A stretch of DNA of 64,000 nt, taken from Sarcocystis neurona (taxonomy: Eukaryota; Apicomplexa; Conoidasida; Eucoccidiorida; Sarcocystidae). Under the pieces are notes generated by a model. That model saw nothing but the letters and a program-made list of their open reading frames with translations. It had not been told where the DNA came from and searched no databases. Made by a program: the position numbers and the translations under genes. Position 1 is the stretch's first letter. Every line of letters begins with the position of its first letter. Below are positions 57,002 through 64,000 of the stretch, one piece after another. The stretch spans positions 3,846,992 through 3,910,991 of the forward strand of contig KL647291.1 of assembly GCA_000727475.1 (NCBI GenBank), in the 5' to 3' direction.

Positions 57002-58150
57002 GCTGGAGCCAAGGAGCAACATCTGCAGCAAGAGGCGCACACGAGTAGGAGCAGTCAAGAAGAAGCTGCAGCAACAAGAGAAGCACTGCTGTCACTGCGG
57101 ACAAGAAGCAGCTGCAGCAGCATCACGAGCACCACAGGAGTTGTTGCTGTCACGGAGCAGCAGCAGCACTCCGAACAGCACCGTACGAACTACAGCCGTG
57201 TTGCCGCAGCGGGAACAACGGTTTCAAATTGGTCACAACTAAAAATTCGTACCAGCAGCAGAATGAACGTAGGAAACAGCCAAGGTGGAGTTGACGAACA
57301 ACAGCAGCGCGAAGTGGCAGTGTTTCGGCGCCGTTGACGCAACTCCACATTGAAGTCAGGTTCTCCACTTTTCGGTGGGCAGCAGCAGCAGCTGCTGAAC
57401 AGCAGCAGCAGCTGAACAGCAGCAGCGCTGCAGCTCGACCAGCAACGTGGCAACAGGAGTGAAGCAACAGGAGTCCAGCAGCAGCTGCGGCAGTGCAGCA
57501 GCGGCAGTGCAGCAGCGGCAGTGCAGCAGCGGCAGTGCAGCAGCGGCAGTGCAGCAGCGGCAGTGCAGCAGCGGCAGTGCAGCAGCGGCAGTGCAGCAGC
57601 GGCAGTGCAGCAGCGGCAGTGCAGCAGCGGCAGTGCAGCAGCGGCAGTGCAGCAGCAGCAAGGCAGCACCAACATCCCGCCGACTGCACATACTCAAATG
57701 GCCTGTGTAGGTGTCTACATAGAGTTTGCACGTGAAGAGAAGCACTCGAAGCCGTGCGCTTCAACGCTAGAGAGAGCGTTTCTGCTGCTTCGGGTGTTAA
57801 CATTTTATTGAACGTAGTATTTGCTTCGAGGAGCCCGGAGCCACATAAGTGTACACACATGTATAGACACACCATAAACGTACGTGTGGAGGAATCGGTA
57901 AGCAGGTTGACAAGTATAGATATATATATATATATATATATATATGTATACATACGTACACATATGCACAGACCCCTCCACACATAAATATTTATCCATG
58001 GGGACTGGTGGCATATCATTATTTTGCCACGTAGTTCTGTATGACCGCACCTAAGTACAGATCTAGGTGCCCGTATAGTCTTTCTGTGGAAATGTGTACT
58101 TTGTGTGTGTATACATTTTTACGCATTAGTGTTAAAGGCTGCAAGACATG
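57002..58150. other. CAG-rich sequence and microsatellite after the 57.0 kb stop
   Basis: CAG/GCA-rich sequence with the 15-bp minisatellite is followed by unique sequence and a TA run at 57,920-57,945. The minus frame 58,019-57,150 (289 codons) is the repeat read in the Leu/His/Cys/Ala frame, and is not accepted. Confidence 0.5.
57484..57656. repeat. 15-bp minisatellite GCAGCAGCGGCAGTG, about eleven copies
   Basis: The unit repeats about eleven times with almost no variation. Being a multiple of three, it opens five frames at once (AAAVQ, SSGSA, QQRQC and Leu/Cys versions on the minus strand). It lies just downstream of the Glu/Ala-rich gene, in CAG-rich sequence starting near 57,000. Confidence 0.93.
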
Positions 58151-61100
58151 CGCCGGCACCTCTGTGTTCCCATAAATCTGGTTCTATGCGTGCATATGTA
58201 CAGGTACACATCGGGCCAAACTTCCAGATACCTACATGCTAACAAATATATACATATATATATTTTATAAAGTAGATATATATATATATATATATGTGAA
58301 TTGTAGTGTGTGCGTTTAAACGTGGGGTCATTCGCCGGGAGACGCCTACTGCTGTGTAACAATGAGAGAAAGCAGAGGCCATCGGCAGACAGGAAGTCAG
58401 ACAGGTGCGACTAGCAACTAGCAGAGGACTCTGCTTATTTGATTTCGTTATTGCACGTGTTTTACTCATCTCGTCCACAATCACCTGTCCCTACGTACCA
58501 ATGCAACTGTGGCATTTTCAGCTGTCTCCCTATGAAAGGCCACAACATTAGTTTCATGCGTGCACTTTTCATGTTTTATGCATGCACTTTTCACGTTTTA
58601 TGCGTGCACTTTACATGCTGCATGCCTTACGAGCGTCTTATGCGGATAATCCGCACTGCTTCCATAACTGTAAATCTTCCGACTTTCAGTATTTGTACTG
58701 TGCACCCACAACGCAGTAGCCACACTTCCGTCTGACGTGCCTTCTACGCGTCTCAGTCCTCTTACCATTACTAGTTTATCCTTAATTATCAACCGGAAGC
58801 CACTCGTGGTGCAACAACGAAAAGCTGGTTTTTTCCTGGTTAGGGAGGAGCAGACTGATGATTGCTCTCCGTACCAAACCAAAGGAACACCGGACAACTC
58901 CTCGCTTTTATTATCACTGTTGTGCGCGGCGTGCATCACGGATGTCGGTGGCAGCTACGTACACCCTACACGCATGTAGGCGCCTTCGTGATCAACTAAA
59001 TGTATGCTACACGTGTGTCAGTACAGGCGACGATACCTCTACCCTGCACACAATAGTGTGTGTGTAAAGTACGAATCAGCACATGTGAGTGTGTATACTT
59101 ACGCGTATACGTTTGGATGTGCGCATCTGCAGGTGTTACGGGAGTGTTTCTCATGCGTGTGTGTGTGCACAAGAGAGTAGTTGTATGCATATATGCGTGT
59201 GTGTGTTGCGGAGACTCTTTAAATACATATGTATATGTCCATTGTACACACACTTATACATATAAATACACGTATGTACAGGTCCATACATGGAGCGAGA
59301 GCTGCACATATGTGTAAGTAGAGAGAAGACGGGACAGAAGGGGCTGTGAAGGCCCGAAGTCGACGCCCATTACGTGCCTAAACAGTAACAGGATTACGTA
59401 TGTCTTTCCACTGGAGCTTCAGTGTTGCTTGAGTTATTCTATCGGTGATGATAGGAGTTTTGTTTTTGCTGCCTGCGCTCCTTCAGGAAAGCGCCCCGTG
59501 GCGGTGCTCCTGTCCCAAGTTTCGTTGCTTTCTCCGCAGGCGTTGCTGTCTACTAGTGGTTCTAGGTTCTGCGGCTGCAGTGTGCGCCGCTGCTGCTGGT
59601 TTTGCAGCTGTTGCTGCGATTCGTCTGCTCCTGGTAGTTGGCTGCGCTAGGCCCCTGCGCTGCGCCTACGTCGTTTCCTGATGGTGACGCAGCTGATGCA
59701 AGAGTCCACCCTGCAGTGGCAGCAGGTTGCATTGACTTGAACCGTATGCAAGAGGAGATGCGTGCCTGTGCTACCCGTTTGCATGCGCAAGGGCCCCCAC
59801 AATGAGGATTTTGCAGCACCAGAGAAGACTACACACAAATCTAGCCCAGCTGCATAAATACCGGCTTTCATCTAATAGATGCCTTCACATGCGTAGCACA
59901 TAACCACCTGTCTATATTATATATATATATACCTCTGTGCATACGTGTATGTGTGTACTATCTCTGTTGGTCCACCACCACTTCAAAATGTGGGTAGTAG
60001 CTCTGCGCCTATTGTTCACCCTAGAAACACACGCCCACCTCATGCACTTTGACGTGTAGACACCCAGAGAGAAACCGACATGTTTAAATACATTTATATA
60101 TACACATGCATACGTACGTGTATGACCTATAGCCACTGTTCAACACTGGCTACGAAAACAACAGCAGGAGCTTTTGTGGGTGTGACGTACTCGGGCATAC
60201 ACCACCTTCCTCTACGCACACACGTGGCCACGTACAGGCTCTTTAATAGCACAGTAATGTATACAGCCGTCTAAGGAGATATTTGGTGACACTCGCGCAG
60301 ACACATCGGCGTGTTTTGCTGTATATATGACGCTACGCGCCAGTGCCTTCTGGTACTTAGAGAGACGCACACACACGGAGCTACCGATGCACCGCGCCAT
60401 CCTTTGCCCCAGAAATGCGCAGCACATACGGTCTGTTACATAACTTGTAAGGGATACGTATAGGACTGCATTCGTGCACAACAGTTCGAATGTATTAACT
60501 TCACACAGTCCTAAGCAGAGCGACACTTCCCAGCGCTCCTACAAGTCGATACATCTACGTATGTATTCATATGCGTTCATATAGATGTATATACGCACAT
60601 GTATATGTGTACGCACGGCGCGGCTTCTACGGTGTGGACAGCTTCGTTGTTTGACACGTAGAGAGCACTACAGTGACAGAACCTGAACTACGTAAGAGCG
60701 GTTTGCGACGGACGCCCCTGGCGACGCGCTTTCTTTTCCTAAGCCTAAGTGCACTTGCTCGTGTGGATACGTATATATATGTGAGCTATCTATATTGAGA
60801 GAGAGACAGACAGCTGCATCTTTATTCACTTGCTCCTTGTAGACTATAGGTGCTTGTACCCGCGTGCAGCTCTGTGTGTGCAGGGACGGGCCTCCCCACG
60901 TCTAGACGCATACCTGTCCGGACGTCTGTATGCAGTCACATGTATCTATGTCTTCAGAACTGCACAAAGGTAGACACAGATACATGTAAGGAGTCGAAAC
61001 GTGTGCCCCCCCACATACGAATGGAGGAACACAGATAAACGAATATGGAAATACTCTCAACGTCCACCGAGGAGGTTGAGACGCATAGACGCGTGACCTT

Positions 61101-61640
61101 ACAGAAACAGTGTCCGCCTTCTCTGGCCGTCAACCCACTGCAGTGCAGTCACGAATGCAGATATGCGCATACGTCGTAAATATTCATGTGTGCTCGAGCG
61201 CCTAAACTCTTCACAGCGAACACATAGACACTCACGTGCAAAAAGGGGAACTCCTGCGATACACTGTGTAGTGCGTGCCTCATCTGAACGCTTATAAGCG
61301 TAGACATATCGATGTAGGTGGCATGGTATGTATTTGTAGCAAGTGTACTGATGTATACGCTTCTAGCTATACGCCGTTTGTGCATGTGTGTGGACAGCTC
61401 TGCATGGGGCGTGCAGACACACACGACGCAGAAGAGGTTACCAACGTTCCCTACCATCCATTTATTATTGCACCCCGTCATTTGTAACTGCGTACAAGTA
61501 TATGTACGCACTATATGCGAATATGCATGGCGTTTTGATCATTTGATAAGTATTTCGTAAATGCAAACACTGCGGCGGGTGGCAGCCGTAATGTGCTCCT
61601 GTGTGTACGCCTGACTGCCTACGAGTAGTCCTTTGCGGCT
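58150..61640. other. Repeat-poor interval without a confident gene
   Basis: Frames reach 113 codons (minus 58,939-58,598) without recognisable motifs. A plus frame at 59,445-59,681 starts MMIGVLFLLPALL and is hydrophobic and Cys/Ala-rich, resembling a signal anchor, but sits in a CTG/GCT-rich patch. Microsatellites occur at 58,250, 59,920 and 60,770. Confidence 0.35.
58556..58610. repeat. 22-bp direct repeat, three copies, with ATGCRTGCAC core
   Basis: ATGCGTGCAC (58,556), ATGCATGCAC (58,578) and ATGCGTGCAC (58,600) lie exactly 22 bp apart, linked by TTTTCATGTTTT or TTTTCACGTTTT. The core resembles the TGCATGCA and GTGCAC motifs known for apicomplexan AP2 factors; a regulatory role is inferred only. 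Confidence 0.75.
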
Positions 61641-61657
61641 AAGGCGAGAAGCCGCAG

Positions 61658-64000
61658 TGCACACACAATCCCCGCGTGCGTGTGACGGCTACAAAGAGAA
61701 ATGCAGCGAGGCAGCTGCGAGAGCAAATCGCTGATATTTTCGAAGAAGACGCGTGCTGAGCGAGCCACGCACACACACGAATACATATACACACACACAC
61801 ACACGTGTGCGTGTGCCGTTATCTCCCTGTCCTGCAGGGACGACGTTCTCGAGGACGACTTGTTTATATTGGCAGATGGTGCTCCTTCATACAGCACCCC
61901 ACGCGTCTCCAGCAACAGTGTTCTCGTTGGGTTCTGCAGCAGCAGCAGCAGCCACGGCAACGGCATTAGCAGCAGCGACAGCAGCAGCTCTCACTGACAC
62001 ATACGGCAGCGGCAACAGCAGGGATTCTTCATCTGCAGTGGCTTCTCCAGCAGCAGCCGTATCTATTCCTCCTCTTCTCTCGCAGCCGTTGTAGCAGCAG
62101 CAGCAGACGCAGCACCGATGCAGCACGACAGCGGTGCCGCAGCCGGCTGTGCCCGAAGCTGCAGCGCGACCGTTTCTCACCGGAGGCAGCAAAATCTCTC
62201 ACATACACGCACACAATCTCTGCACACCTGCAGAGGTGGCACATTCCACATATACAGACGTATACTCACGCTAAGCAAAAGCTGGTGCGCCACACACACA
62301 CACACGCACACACGCACTGCAGATAAACACTATTTACCCACACAGACACGCGGTTTTCCGTTTTGCAACGCTCATACGTACAAAACAGACAGACGTACGT
62401 GTGTAGAATGAGGTAGACACACACAGAGATACTGACACCCGTGTGTGTAGAACTCCCTCTCATATGAATCTGTGCCGTGACTTTATCACTGCGGTGCTAG
62501 GAGCATAATGCAAGACATCGCGTTACGTCTTTTCTGAGGTGTCGGCAGTGAGCACTCCATTTACTGCTCCTGCCGTTCCTGCTCCTGCTGCTCCTGCTCC
62601 TGATGCTCCTGCTACTGCTGCTCCTGCTACTGCTGCGCTTGCTACTGCTGCGCTTGCTATTGCTGCTGCTTCATGAGCGTGGCGCGCTGCTGCTAGTGCG
62701 TGGGCCCTCCTAGCGTGCCGCTACTGCAGGGCTGCTGTGTTGGGGCCGCTGCTGCGCGAGGGCCGCTGCAGTTGCATATACTGCTTCTGTTAGAATTGGT
62801 ACTTCCGTCGCTGCTGTGGCGGCTTCCACTCTTCTTGTGTGCACTCTCTGGTTCAATTTCTTTGTGCTCCCGCTGCGGGCACTCCTCCTCTCCCTGCTGC
62901 TGGTGTGTGTGGGGTTTCGTTGCTGCTGCCTCTTCCTTACTCCCCTCCCAGCACCAACGTCTCAGCTGCCCTCGCTGCTGGTGCTGCTGCTCTGGTCGCT
63001 GCTCTTGCTGCGGTTGGGCGCCAACGCCCCTTCTTCAGCTCCCTCGCTGCATCCGGCCGGCAGCAGATCAGAAATATCTAGCAGTCGCTGCTCTGCAGCA
63101 ACAGCAGTGAGACCAGCAGCAAGCAACAGCAGAAACACTAACAGTCGCACCAGGAAGAACAGCACCAGGAACAGTAGCAACAGCACCGCTAGCAACAAGC
63201 AGCAGCAACAGCAGCACCACCAGCAGCAGCGACTGCAGCAGGAGCACCAGCAGCAACAGCAGCCGCAGCGACAGCAGCGAGGGTACTGGCATGCGTGGAA
63301 GGAAAACAATAACGGCCGACAACATTCCCAACCAGCGACCCACCAATACCACGCGCGGCTGCTGCAGCGCGCACTGCGTGCCTACGGTGAGCTGATAGGG
63401 GGTGGGCAGCAGCAGCGCCACCACCGAGGGAGCAGGCGGCACGCAGACGGGCAACCACCGCAGCAACAATGCAGCTGCAGCAGCAGCAGCAGCAGCAAAA
63501 AACGTCTGGCACAGCAGCAGCAGTTTTTCACTCGCAGGAGCCGCTGCAACAACTGGTGGGCTGACGCACGACCAAGCAGTTATACGGACGGCAACACGTA
63601 TGTAGAAGATATATACACACCTACATACGTACACACGTACATTCACACACGTACGTACATACACACGTACACACATACATATGTACACGCACGTATACTT
63701 CTACATCTGTATAGATACATACACATTAACATATACACATAGAAGGAGAGTGAGAGGAACACGTCTGCAGATATACAGACCCACGTATGTGCAGAATTAT
63801 TTGTCTCTCCTTTTATTCACGTGTCTGTAACATTACATATGTACGTATATATCGCTTTGATGGGCAGAGGGCGGCTGCGATAGGCCTCTTCACCAAAAGC
63901 AACACGTGGCCACACAGACACAGCTGCATGCGGACAGAAGCCGGAGACGCCTTACCGGCAGCAGCTGCGAGCGCCTTCTCTCCCTTCCGCTGCAGGACTT
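61658..64000 (+). CDS. Partial gene of unknown function running off the right edge
   Basis: Exon 61658-61752 (acceptor AAGCCGCAG) reads KRNAARQLREQIADIFEEDA; exon 61838 onward (acceptor CCTGTCCTGCAG) continues in phase as DDVLEDDLFILADGAPSYST and then Ser-rich to about 61,990. The donor between them, GTGCTG, is weak. A later exon ending at 63,597 (donor GTATGT) is poly-Gln/Asn/Ser-rich and includes YHARLLQRALRAYGELIGGG. A pyrimidine-rich acceptor CCTTCCGCTGCAG at 63,995 suggests the next exon starts at 63,996. Exons between 62.0 and 63.0 kb are unresolved, and the pieces might belong to two genes. No family was recognised. Confidence 0.4.
62560..62680. repeat. CTGCTCCTGCTAC-type imperfect repeat
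   Basis: GCTCCTGCT and GCTACTGCT units repeat for about 110 bp, followed by CTG-rich sequence to 63,010. Frames are Ala-Pro, Leu-Leu or Cys-Ser and are not informative. Confidence 0.8.

Noticed and set aside
57150..58019. 289-codon minus frame
   Set aside because: It is mostly the 15-bp minisatellite and flanking CAG repeats read as Leu/His/Cys/Ala, running into TA microsatellite.

Overview
This 64 kb window is nuclear DNA of a coccidian apicomplexan, most likely Eimeria or a close relative. The evidence is the texture: CAG/CTG trinucleotide runs that stay open in several frames at once (poly-Ala, -Gln, -Ser, -Leu, -Cys), long introns full of (TA)n, (GTAT)n and (CA)n microsatellites, and alternating repeat-rich and repeat-poor blocks. 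No bacterial operon, rRNA, tRNA, CRISPR array, telomere repeat or intact transposon was recognised. Most long open frames are repeat artefacts, so genes were found by joining short exons with matching splice sites and phases.

Two genes are identified with good confidence. On the minus strand, from about 14.6 kb to the left edge, lies an NDC80 (HEC1) kinetochore gene. Its calponin-homology domain is split between exons at 14,590-14,263 and 10,105-9,703, followed by coiled-coil exons down to about 1 kb. The C-terminal half should lie beyond the left edge. On the plus strand, 22,883-42,323, lies an MCM10 replication-initiation gene of at least 11 exons. Its OB fold, CCCH zinc finger, long Ala/Gln/Ser-rich linker and C-terminal zinc domain are assembled across introns of 0.6 to 2.7 kb.

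Between them, 14.6-22.3 kb holds microsatellites, a repeat-poor segment with a cluster of GGTGTACGTACACC-type palindromes (17.6-18.6 kb), and a CAG-rich stretch with a possible extra 5' exon of MCM10.

Right of MCM10 the picture is weaker. There is a small candidate gene at 43.1-44.3 kb, exon-like pieces at 44.6-45.2 kb, a mostly non-coding stretch at 45.2-53.5 kb (repeat-poor, then CTG-rich), a candidate basic protein at 53.6-54.9 kb, a Ser/Arg- then Glu/Ala-rich protein at 55.3-57.0 kb, a 15-bp minisatellite at 57.5 kb, another repeat-poor stretch, and a plus-strand gene entering the right edge from about 61.7 kb. None of these was assigned to a family.

Both recognised genes act in chromosome duplication and segregation, but nothing shows they are co-regulated beyond facing away from each other across the palindrome-bearing interval. 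The least explained signals are the palindrome cluster, several degenerate 75-200 bp repeat families inside introns, and the use of (CTG)nCAG as splice acceptors.
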